From assembly GCA_002420315.1 (NCBI GenBank), contig DIHU01000122.1:1-27707 (forward strand): a DNA stretch of 27,707 nucleotides, read 5' to 3'. Of this stretch, positions 1 through 8,222 are shown in pieces; the first letter of the stretch is position 1, and every line of letters begins with the position of its first letter. Source of the stretch: Akkermansiaceae bacterium UBA5688 (GTDB lineage Bacteria > Verrucomicrobiota > Verrucomicrobiia > Verrucomicrobiales > Akkermansiaceae). The translations under genes were made by a program, and so were the position numbers. Under the pieces are notes generated by a model. That model searched no databases, was not told the origin of the DNA, and saw only the letters and a program-made list of their open reading frames with translations.

Positions 1-27
1 AAAATTTAGGGTATTAAAGCCACTTCC

Positions 28-3000
28 CTACGAATGATTCGAATGAAAGCCAAACAAGCGCTTCAAAAATCGGCCAATATCGTCAGCAACAAGAAGGGCG
101 CAGGGAATTAAAAATAAGGTGATCCCAGTGGCGAAAAGAATGCCGTAGCCCAGTGAAACTGCCATTGGAATAAGAAACTGAGCCTGAAGCGACTGATCCA
201 TCAGCAAGGGGACAAGACCTGCGAAGGTTGTGAGAGATGTTAAGATGATGGGGCGGAACCGTCGCGCCCCAGCGGCAAGCGCCGCTTCAATTAGGGGCAT
301 CCCAGCACGCCGCCTACTATTCACAAAATCCACCATGACAAGCGAGTCATTTACCACAACACCAGCAAGCGCAAGCATTCCAAATACCGAAAGGAAGTTG
401 GGGGTAATATCCATAATCAAATGTCCCAGCAAAGCTCCAATCACCCCGAAGGGTACTGCCAATAAAACATAGATCGGCTGAACGACAGAGCGGAATGGAA
501 TCGCCAAGAGTGCGTATAGCGCGAAAATCAGGAACGCTGCATTAAGCCAGGTTTTCTTCACTGATTCCTCATGCTCGGCAACATATCCGGTCCAAAGAAA
601 AGAAAGCCCCTTCACTTTGTCGGTTAATTTGCGAATCTCAGGATCAAGATCTTCGGCGATACCAACGATATCAACGTTGTCGTCTTGGGGCATGCAACCA
701 ATTCTTATCACTTCGGCACCATCATTTCGCTCAACAAAAGTCGGAGCTTTAGTGAATCTATAATCCGCCACAGTACCCAGCGAAACTTCCCCGCCTCTTG
801 GCGTTCGTATCTTCAGCCGCGATAAAGTGTGGAGCGATTTTCGATCGTCTTTAGGCAAACGAAGCATAATACGGATCTCCTCGCTATCACGGATGATTCT
901 CTGAGCCTCCTCTCCATAGAAAGCGTGTCTTACTTGTTGCGCAAGAAGTCCTTGAGTGATCCCAAGTTCCGCGGCACGGGGCTTGAGGGTAAACTCAATC
1001 TCGTCTTGGCCACGATTAATCTTCGCCCAAGCACCACCAATACCTTCATACTTGCGCATCAGTTTTTTAATTTCCTCAGCAATCTGATTTTTCGCCTCCG
1101 AATTTGGCCCCCGTAGTTCAAGCGCCATCGGTTCACCACTCCCGGCATTCTCTTTCTGCTCCTCGCGACGCTCTTTCCCGGTAATTTCCGCATGAATATA
1201 AAACGAATCTGCTTCTTCGATTTCGCCAACTAATTCGGTCCAACGTTTTGCGATTTGTGCATTGGTTGGTCCAGCTTCAGAACGTTCACTTGGCGGCATT
1301 ACCTCGACAACAACCTTGCCACGCGATGAGTCAGAGCGGCCTTCAAAGTCAGAAGATCCAGTGATCCGAGCCACGTTTCGGATCAGGGTCTCGCCAGTTT
1401 CTGGATCGGTGTATTCCTTCTTCAGTATCTCGGTGGCAGCTGTAATACGCTCTATATAGGCGTGTGTCCGCTCAATCGGCAAATCGTTGGGCAAATTCAG
1501 GTCCGCAGAAATACGCAAGTTTTCTACCGCCGGGAAAGAAGCAAATCCCATCCGGCCACCAGCCCAGTATCCGGCCATCGCCATCGCTAACGAGATAAAA
1601 AGAGCCAAAACCGAAAAACGGTAACGCACCGCGACTTTCAAAATCGGAATATAAACACGATCAACAAACCGCTCCATCCCATCAGCAATTCCTTTTTGAA
1701 AGCGCCCAAAACCACCAATGTTTTTCCCCCGTGGACGCACGTGCTTCAAGTGCGATGGCAAAATAAGTTTGGATTCGACTAACGAGAACAAGAGAACAGG
1801 AATGACGACCGGCGGGATCTGTTTTGCAAAGTCGCCCCACCCTCCACTGACGTGTGACAGGGGGACGAAGGCCGCTATCGTGGTCAAGATTCCGAAGGTC
1901 ACCGGGACCGCGACCTCTTTTGTCCCAAGAACAGAGGCTTCAAGCGGATCCATTCCAGTCCGTAATTTCGAGAAAACGTTTTCACCAGTTACAATTGCAT
2001 CATCGACCACCACTCCAAGAACGATAATAAACCCAAAAAGACTCATCACATTAGCGGTGATGGGATAGATCTCAAAAAATGGTAGATCCATCGACATCAC
2101 CAGAACGCCGCCAGCAAAGCTGATGGGGATGCCTAGGACAACCCACAGCGCAACCTGCGGGCGCAGGAACAGGCCGAGAATTAAAAAGACCAAAACACAC
2201 CCCTGAAGCAACGAACTGGTCAGCGTACCTAGACGACCCCGGATCGATAGGGAGCTATCATTCCAAGCATAAAGGTGCGCCCCCTCCGGAGCGCGCGTCG
2301 AAACGTATTCCTTGATTCGATCTGAGATCTCGATCGCATCCTCACCGCGTGCCCGGCGAACTTGAATAAACATTGCAGGTCGCCCGTTAAATTCGACGAT
2401 TTTTTGATCCTCCTCAAACCCATCATTCACCTTAGCGACCTCTCCCAGCATGACGTCCGCACCATTAGCAGCTCGGATCAAGATCTTCTTAAACTCAGCA
2501 GCCTGGTAGGCTTGACCACGAGTCTTGACAACAAGTCGGCCGCTATCGCTGCGGATCGTCCCCGCTGTCAGATTGATTGATGAAGTGCGGATGGCATCAG
2601 AAAGCTCACGGAAGGTGAGCTTATAGGCACGCAACTTAGCGAGATCTGCCTCAATTGAGATTTCAGTTTTGCGGACGCCCTGGATATCAGCACGACTCAC
2701 ACCCTCCAACTCAAGAATTTCCCGCTGCACTTTCTTAGTGACTTGGAGCAAAGCAGCCTCATCAAACTCACCAGTCACCGCCAGACTCAGCACCGGCAAC
2801 CGACCACTGGAATCAGGAATAATAATCTTCGCGCGCTCAGTTTCACCAGGAAACGTTGAGATGGTATCGATGCGGCCCTTGATCTCATCAAGCAGCTTAT
2901 CAAGGTCGACTCCTTCCTTCGCCTTGAAGTAAAACTTCGCCATTCCCGGCATTCCGTCGGAATTAACTTCGCGAATCCCACTAATCCCCTCCAGAGCACG

Positions 3001-3204
3001 TTCAACGGGAATCAGCACGTTTTCCTCGATATCCTTCGGGGTTCCTCCGCGATAGGGCATCTCCATGTAAACGATCTCCCATGCGCTTGATTCAGGGACG
3101 ACCTCCAGGGGCACCTTGTTCCATGCCGCGTTGAAGCCCGCCGCGAGGATCGCAAACATTAACAGGTTGGCTGCGATGCCATTATTAGCGAACCAGCGAA
3201 TCAT
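28..3204 (-). CDS. RND-family efflux pump permease (AcrB/HAE-1-like)
   Basis: Inner-membrane proton-driven efflux permease of 1058 aa, the usual length for the AcrB/MexB/CzcA superfamily. The sequence shows a first transmembrane helix at about residues 10-28, a large periplasmic loop, then a helix cluster from about 330. The proton-relay aspartate pair D401-D402 lies in a VVVDDAIVTGENV motif, the HAE-1 type TM4 signature. The second half repeats the layout, with a helix cluster near residues 910-1050. The start ATG overlaps the stop of the upstream adaptor gene by one base (TAATG), so the two are translationally coupled. The substrate cannot be read from sequence. No outer-membrane TolC-type channel gene is in the window, so the pump probably borrows one from elsewhere. 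The TAG stop is at 28-30, so the gene is complete. Confidence 0.93.
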   Translation of the reverse strand: MIRWFANNGIAANLLMFAILAAGFNAAWNKVPLEVVPESSAWEIVYMEMPYRGGTPKDIEENVLIPVERALEGISGIREVNSDGMPGMAKFYFKAKEGVDLDKLLDEIKGRIDTISTFPGETERAKIIIPDSSGRLPVLSLAVTGEFDEAALLQVTKKVQREILELEGVSRADIQGVRKTEISIEADLAKLRAYKLTFRELSDAIRTSSINLTAGTIRSDSGRLVVKTRGQAYQAAEFKKILIRAANGADVMLGEVAKVNDGFEEDQKIVEFNGRPAMFIQVRRARGEDAIEISDRIKEYVSTRAPEGAHLYAWNDSSLSIRGRLGTLTSSLLQGCVLVFLILGLFLRPQVALWVVLGIPISFAGGVLVMSMDLPFFEIYPITANVMSLFGFIIVLGVVVDDAIVTGENVFSKLRTGMDPLEASVLGTKEVAVPVTFGILTTIAAFVPLSHVSGGWGDFAKQIPPVVIPVLLFSLVESKLILPSHLKHVRPRGKNIGGFGRFQKGIADGMERFVDRVYIPILKVAVRYRFSVLALFISLAMAMAGYWAGGRMGFASFPAVENLRISADLNLPNDLPIERTHAYIERITAATEILKKEYTDPETGETLIRNVARITGSSDFEGRSDSSRGKVVVEVMPPSERSEAGPTNAQIAKRWTELVGEIEEADSFYIHAEITGKERREEQKENAGSGEPMALELRGPNSEAKNQIAEEIKKLMRKYEGIGGAWAKINRGQDEIEFTLKPRAAELGITQGLLAQQVRHAFYGEEAQRIIRDSEEIRIMLRLPKDDRKSLHTLSRLKIRTPRGGEVSLGTVADYRFTKAPTFVERNDGAEVIRIGCMPQDDNVDIVGIAEDLDPEIRKLTDKVKGLSFLWTGYVAEHEESVKKTWLNAAFLIFALYALLAIPFRSVVQPIYVLLAVPFGVIGALLGHLIMDITPNFLSVFGMLALAGVVVNDSLVMVDFVNSRRRAGMPLIEAALAAGARRFRPIILTSLTTFAGLVPLLMDQSLQAQFLIPMAVSLGYGILFATGITLFLIPCALLVADDIGRFLKRLFGFHSNHS

Positions 3205-4484
3205 TAGTTCGTCTTGTCATCGTTACCATTAGTAGCAACAGGGGTTTCGCCTTCCGGAGAAGGATCCGGCAAAATTTCAACCGGAGTCCCGTCCGGAGTA
3301 TACACGAGAAAAGCAGTAGCAAGTAAAGTGCCATCAACGAGGGACTCGTCACTGACAATCAAATCGGTGTCGTTTTCCCAGAGCGGAGTCACCATGCGTT
3401 TACTGATCCTATGAGAATCTCGATCAACGACCGTGATACGTGAAAGTTGACGAACCGCTTCGCGCGGGATCACAACGACTTTCTCGAAGGGCCGCCCGGG
3501 AACTTTTGCAGCAACCGGCTGTCCAATCCGAAGCGGTGCCTTCCCAGATTCTCGACCGAAGGGATCATCAATACGAGCGATCGCAAAGAGATCGAGCGAT
3601 TGTTCATTCAAGGCCCCTTCGGTTCGAACAATCCACGCTTCCCGCTCAATTTTATTACTCTCGTCTAGAGCATCGCGAAGGATGATTTTGATCGGTGAAT
3701 CACTTGCTTCCTCTGGCAATTCAAGAAATCGCATATGCCTAGCCTCGATGGGGAGGCGCACCTCGGCATAGTCTACCGCAAAAATGGAAGCGAGGCTCGT
3801 TCCACTGCTAATGGTTTGACTGACTCCGACCATGCGCTGCCGCATTCGGCCATCAAACGGAGCACGAATCTGGCAACGTTCAAGACCACGCTCGGCCTGG
3901 TCCAGCTGGGCAGCAGCAGCTTCGACACGAGCTTCTGCCTCGCGTAACTGCGGAACACGCAGTACGAGATCGCTGGGTTCCTCTTTATAACCAAGATCCT
4001 CCCAATCCAAGCGAGCCTGCTTAGCCCGTGTCTGCTCCTGTGCGAGTAAGGCAAGCGCTTGGGCTTGCTGCGATTTCGCACTCGCAACCGCTGTTTTGAA
4101 ATCCGCCTTGTCGAGCTCCACGAGAACCGTCCCTTCCTCAAAGTAGGCTCCGTCCTCGAACTGAGGATGAGTTGCCACTATCCGTCCACTTACTTGCGAA
4201 GTGAGAGTGATTTGATTGTGTGCTCTCACTACTCCGCTGGTTTCGATCTGCGGTTCAAAATCAACAACATTCAGTTCGATAACTCTTGTCTTTGGCAATT
4301 GGGGTAAATCCCGCTGCCGCTTTTCCCGGACTTCTGGTTGCATCCAGTGATCGAATGCAAACCATCCAGTTCCAAGAAAAATCAGCGGTAGAATAAGACG
4401 CCAAACCCTTGCGAGACCAGCAACCTTAGTTGCCGGAGACAGGATCACACCTGGACTGGTTCGAGATTCATTTGATTCTGCCAT
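3204..4484 (-). CDS. RND efflux periplasmic adaptor subunit (HlyD/AcrA-type)
   Basis: Membrane-fusion protein of 426 aa linking the RND permease to an outer-membrane channel. One N-terminal membrane helix lies at about residues 27-46, followed by a short linker. A lipoyl/barrel-sandwich half motif follows (VSGRIVATHPQFEDGAYFEEG, near 90-110), then a helical hairpin rich in Ala/Gln/Glu (about 125-205). The second lipoyl half reads CQIRAPFDGRMRQRMV, and beta-barrel and membrane-proximal domains follow. The C-terminus is a polar low-complexity tail. It begins with ATG at 4484 and its TAA overlaps the permease ATG by one base. A membrane helix rather than a lipobox anchors it, unlike AcrA. Function is firm; substrate is unknown. 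Confidence 0.92.
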   Translation of the reverse strand: MAESNESRTSPGVILSPATKVAGLARVWRLILPLIFLGTGWFAFDHWMQPEVREKRQRDLPQLPKTRVIELNVVDFEPQIETSGVVRAHNQITLTSQVSGRIVATHPQFEDGAYFEEGTVLVELDKADFKTAVASAKSQQAQALALLAQEQTRAKQARLDWEDLGYKEEPSDLVLRVPQLREAEARVEAAAAQLDQAERGLERCQIRAPFDGRMRQRMVGVSQTISSGTSLASIFAVDYAEVRLPIEARHMRFLELPEEASDSPIKIILRDALDESNKIEREAWIVRTEGALNEQSLDLFAIARIDDPFGRESGKAPLRIGQPVAAKVPGRPFEKVVVIPREAVRQLSRITVVDRDSHRISKRMVTPLWENDTDLIVSDESLVDGTLLATAFLVYTPDGTPVEILPDPSPEGETPVATNGNDDKTN

Positions 4485-4544
4485 TTGCCGCTTTTTTTTG
4501 ATGGGGAAAGATATCCAGCATTACTCAACCTTCGATAAAAAACA

Positions 4545-6092
4545 TCACTTCGATTTACGGAAGGCAATTAAGTGTCTTTCAGTACGGATATAGATGGAAT
4601 TTTGGTCGATAGATGGAGTCGTTTCTGACTCTTCGCCAAGGTCATACGAATGGATCTCCTTAAATTTCCTGCCAGTCGCAACAACCGAGATCACCCCATG
4701 ACTGGCAACAAGGTAAAGGTGCCCGTTAGCGTAGACCGGAGAAGCGGTGCACTGACCTCCAAGACTCGAAATTCTGTTGCGGTAGATGAGCTTGCCATTT
4801 TGGGCGTCAGTCGCCGCGAGAACTCCTCCAGCCCGGATTAGGTAGATAATTCCATCGTGAAAAAGCGGAGAAGGAATTTCTGGGATATTGCGGTTTACTG
4901 ACCAACTTGAGTGAGTTTCGGTAACGTCCCCAGAACCACCCGGACGAACAGCCAAGAGAATTGGTTTGCCGGGCTTGTCCTTGAATCCCTTCATAAACTC
5001 CTCCTCACTCCAAGCCCGGTCTTTATCTTTATCAAACCAACTCAAGATCCAGTCCACACGTTCCTCACGCTTCTCTAGATCGGCGGGCATGGGGAAGCCA
5101 AACCCGGGGTGATCAACTGGAAGTTCCGGGCGGAAAGGAAAGGTAAAAGGCGTCTTCATTTCCGATCTTTCAATCTTACCATTCCTGTTCTCATCAAAGG
5201 GCAGAATTGCATCCCAGAAGGGCTTCGGATTGGTTTCTGCATCGCCATCACCACCTCTCCGTGACGAAGAGGCAAAGACATGATCACGGCTAGCCACCGG
5301 AACCGCGATCGTCTCGCGGGAAAACCCAGTAGTATGCCACTTGCCCTCGCCTGTCGACGGATCATAACCATTGAGACGTCCGTCTCCCAGAACGACAAGA
5401 TCCGATCCAGCCTTATGATTCCAGATAATAGGCGTCGACCATCCGCTACGGGAAAATGGCCGCGCCGTCTTCCAAACTTCCTTTCCTGTCGCTTTTTCGT
5501 ATGCGATGACCTTGGAGCGACTCAATTTGCTGCCGGGCAGATTTCGGTCGTCATCAAGAACCATAATCACCATTCTACCAAACCCGATTGGCGAGCTTGC
5601 CATTCCATACAAAGTCTGGGGGGTTGGAATCGGCTTCTTCCAAACTTCGTTGCCATCATGGTCGTAACAAAGTAATCCATACGACCCGAAGTAGACGATG
5701 ACGTATTGTTCATCGACCAGAACGGTTGAAGAAGCCTGACTCGCGGCACGGTGAACCTTTTCCGTCGCCTTTACTGGAGGGAATCTTCGCCAGAGTTCTT
5801 TTCCGTTCTTTTTATCTAAAGAGATTGTCATCAACTCGCCATCTCTGACGGCAGTGAGGAAAATCTGGCTTTCCGATAAAACTGGAGACGAAAGCCCTTG
5901 GGGAATTGAGACACGCCACGCCTCGTAATCCTTACCAACTCGGACGGGTGGTTGACAGCCAACTGCAACCCCAGAACCGTGAGGACCCCTAAAACGATTC
6001 CAAACACCTGCCTGATCCGCCTTCAAAGAGAAAATCAGTAAAAAAATAAGGCCAAATACCTTAAAGAATACCTGCGTTTTTTCTATGATCAT
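4545..6092 (-). CDS. Secreted PQQ-like beta-propeller protein with embedded EF-hand pair
   Basis: A protein of 515 aa when started at ATG 6092; a TTG six codons upstream (6110) is possible but less likely. A hydrophobic signal segment (about residues 8-24) is followed by the NRFRGPHGSG motif that opens many PQQ-binding-like propeller proteins of Planctomycetes and Verrucomicrobia. Blade repeats of the form 'LDKKNGKELWRR', 'YDHDGNEVWKK', 'YEKATGKEVWKT' and 'TDAQNGKLIYRN' are visible. Between blades lie two EF-hand-like loops: DENRNGKIERSE at about 300-311 and DKDKDRAWSEEE at about 354-365. The first is near canonical; the second has Arg where Gly is usual. Classical PQQ dehydrogenase catalytic signatures are not evident, so an enzyme activity is not claimed. 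It sits 60 bases upstream of the efflux adaptor on the same strand. Confidence 0.85.
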   Translation of the reverse strand: MIIEKTQVFFKVFGLIFLLIFSLKADQAGVWNRFRGPHGSGVAVGCQPPVRVGKDYEAWRVSIPQGLSSPVLSESQIFLTAVRDGELMTISLDKKNGKELWRRFPPVKATEKVHRAASQASSTVLVDEQYVIVYFGSYGLLCYDHDGNEVWKKPIPTPQTLYGMASSPIGFGRMVIMVLDDDRNLPGSKLSRSKVIAYEKATGKEVWKTARPFSRSGWSTPIIWNHKAGSDLVVLGDGRLNGYDPSTGEGKWHTTGFSRETIAVPVASRDHVFASSSRRGGDGDAETNPKPFWDAILPFDENRNGKIERSEMKTPFTFPFRPELPVDHPGFGFPMPADLEKREERVDWILSWFDKDKDRAWSEEEFMKGFKDKPGKPILLAVRPGGSGDVTETHSSWSVNRNIPEIPSPLFHDGIIYLIRAGGVLAATDAQNGKLIYRNRISSLGGQCTASPVYANGHLYLVASHGVISVVATGRKFKEIHSYDLGEESETTPSIDQNSIYIRTERHLIAFRKSK

Positions 6093-6193
6093 GGTTGTCT
6101 TAAGGGCCAAAAGTCTTTTTCCCGTTGCTTGGTATCACTTCCAAGAACTATTTCCCAATACATCGCCACCAACCAAAAAATGCGAACAATAAT

Positions 6194-7993
6194 TTACCGA
6201 AGAACAGAAATCTGGTTCGCTTCTTCCACTTCCCAACGTAAGTAAGCCTCCGCATAGGCCGAACAACCATCGACTAGGTCATGATGGGCACCATCTGCAG
6301 CCAATCTTCCCTGATCGAAAAAGAGGATACGCGGAGCCTGACGGAGAAGATCAATGCGATGAGTCACGAGAACCGTAGTCCCACCACTCTCCCGTGAGCG
6401 TTTTAAAACTGCCTCGTGAATTAAAAATTCACTTTCGGGCTCAACTGAAGCGGTTGGCTCATCAAGCAAGAGGATACGCGGCATGGCCAGAAAAGCTCGT
6501 GCTAAGCTCAATCGTTGACGCTGACCTCCCGAAAGTTTCACTCCATTTTGGCCGACCTGCGTTTCATAGCCATTCTGCAAAGACAGAATAAAATCATGAG
6601 CATTAGCCTTCTTGGCAGCTGAAAAAATTTCTTCCTCAGCAGCAGCCGGATCACCATAAATCAGGTTCTCCCATATTGTGCCATCGAAAAGATAATGGTC
6701 CTGCCCCACATACCCAATTTTCTTGCGAAGAGAGTCGAGCGTCACCATTTTGATTTGGGTCCCATCGATCGTAATCGAGCCAGAATCGACATCGTAAAAG
6801 CGGGGAATTAAATTGAGCAGCGTACTTTTCCCTGAGCCACTCCCCCCGGCAACCGCCACAAATTCACCGGCTTTGATCGAAAAACTTACCTGCTTCAAAA
6901 TCGGCTTCCCTTGGAGATACGAGAAACTTACCTCGTTAAAATCTATAGCCCCATTCACGCTTCCCAAGGATCTCGCGTCCGGTTTATTTTTGATGGACAC
7001 AGGTTTATCGAGAAGCTCCATAATACGCGTAGCCGCTGCTCGAGCCCGCTGGAGGATATCACTCGTTTGAGCAATCGTCCGAATGGGACTCTGCAGGCGC
7101 CACCAAAAACCACGGTAAGCCAGAAGAGCCCCGAGTGAAAAGAGACTACTGTCGTTCATGATGAGCCACGCCCCAAGGCCCAACATGATGACATTATTGA
7201 GAAAGCCAAAAACTGAAACGATTGGAAAATAGGTATTCCGAAGCCGACTTGCCTTAACACTTGAATCATAAAAATGATCGGCATTCTCGCGAAATTTCTC
7301 TGTTTCATGATCCCTACGGCCAAATGATTGAGTGACCAAGATTCCAGCTAACCGATCTTGCACGAAGGATCCGATATTCCCGAGCTTCTTTCGCACTCCA
7401 GCATAAAGTGATTTGACCCTGCGATTGTATTTTCGAATAAAAATAAAAGCGAAAGCGAGGGGCATAATAGAAACCGCACCAACTATCGGACTGATCCAAA
7501 GAACCATTCCGGCCACCACGATAAAAGTGACGAACTCCTCCACCAATGCAGTCAATCCCTGTAAGACCGATTGCTCCATCGCATCAACATCACTGGTGAT
7601 ACGAGTGACCAGCTCGCCAGTTCTGCAATCACGGTGGTAAGCAAGTGACTGTTCCTGAAACTTAGAAAAAAGCTCGGCCCGAATATCTCGAACAAAAGCC
7701 TGACCTGTCTTTTCGAGAAGATAGCTCTGAACCGCACCCGCAGCAATTCCGATGAGATAGCTCCCTAGCATAATAGAGAGCCACATCACGAGAACATCGG
7801 ATGTAAGAGTCTGATCAACTAAAGCGTCAGCTACAAATCCCCAAACTAAAGGATGAAAATTCACGAAAGGAACTGCAAAGACAAGAAGGGTCAACGCCCA
7901 TCCGATTCGTCTGCGATAGGGGCGTAAGCGGACCCATATCCGCGCCGCCAATTCACGATCGCTCAGTTCATAGTGAAAATCATTATCCGCCAT
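6194..7993 (-). CDS. ABC exporter, fused permease-ATPase (MsbA/BmrA-like)
   Basis: Half-size exporter of 599 aa that would work as a homodimer in the inner membrane. The N-terminal transmembrane domain (about 25-325) has hydrophobic spans near 30-50, 68-90, 150-190 and 255-295. The ATPase domain follows: Walker A GGSGSGKST at 383-391, Q-loop near YVGQDHYLF (428-436), signature LSGGQ at 487-491, Walker B ILLLDE at 507-512, and switch His at 545. The D-loop reads SVEPESE rather than the common SALDxxSE, a known minor variant. All catalytic residues are present, so it should be active. Substrate (lipid, drug or peptide) cannot be assigned. It begins with ATG at 7993 and lies 101 bases upstream of the ATG of the propeller gene, possibly in one transcript. 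Confidence 0.92.
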   Translation of the reverse strand: MADNDFHYELSDRELAARIWVRLRPYRRRIGWALTLLVFAVPFVNFHPLVWGFVADALVDQTLTSDVLVMWLSIMLGSYLIGIAAGAVQSYLLEKTGQAFVRDIRAELFSKFQEQSLAYHRDCRTGELVTRITSDVDAMEQSVLQGLTALVEEFVTFIVVAGMVLWISPIVGAVSIMPLAFAFIFIRKYNRRVKSLYAGVRKKLGNIGSFVQDRLAGILVTQSFGRRDHETEKFRENADHFYDSSVKASRLRNTYFPIVSVFGFLNNVIMLGLGAWLIMNDSSLFSLGALLAYRGFWWRLQSPIRTIAQTSDILQRARAAATRIMELLDKPVSIKNKPDARSLGSVNGAIDFNEVSFSYLQGKPILKQVSFSIKAGEFVAVAGGSGSGKSTLLNLIPRFYDVDSGSITIDGTQIKMVTLDSLRKKIGYVGQDHYLFDGTIWENLIYGDPAAAEEEIFSAAKKANAHDFILSLQNGYETQVGQNGVKLSGGQRQRLSLARAFLAMPRILLLDEPTASVEPESEFLIHEAVLKRSRESGGTTVLVTHRIDLLRQAPRILFFDQGRLAADGAHHDLVDGCSAYAEAYLRWEVEEANQISVLR

Positions 7994-8222
7994 CGCTAGT
8001 AGTCTAATGCGGGATTTCGGTTGGGCAGGCAGAATGATTTATTTTTCTCATAAAGAAATCTGATCACGGCGAAAGGACTAAAGCCAGCACGCTCTTGGGG
8101 CTTAGTTAAAGATAAGTATTAATCAATAGATGACTCAATCCCTACGATCCCCACCGACCTTTCATTCCACCAAAGGAATACGCCGATAAATTTGGAGTTG
8201 CTAATCGCAAAGACCAAAAAAA
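7994..8222. other. Intergenic region between DUF5916 gene and ABC exporter
   Basis: A 229-base gap between two minus-strand genes. It must hold the leader and probably the promoter of the ABC exporter, but I find no convincing -35/-10 pair. A short inverted repeat ATTCC-6-GGAAT lies near 8163-8178 without a T-tract, so it is not called a terminator. No open reading frame or RNA gene is recognisable. Confidence 0.4.

Noticed and set aside
3616..3634. GGTTCGAACAATCC, resembling a tRNA T-arm
   Set aside because: It lies inside the efflux adaptor coding sequence and no acceptor, D-arm or anticodon arm surrounds it.
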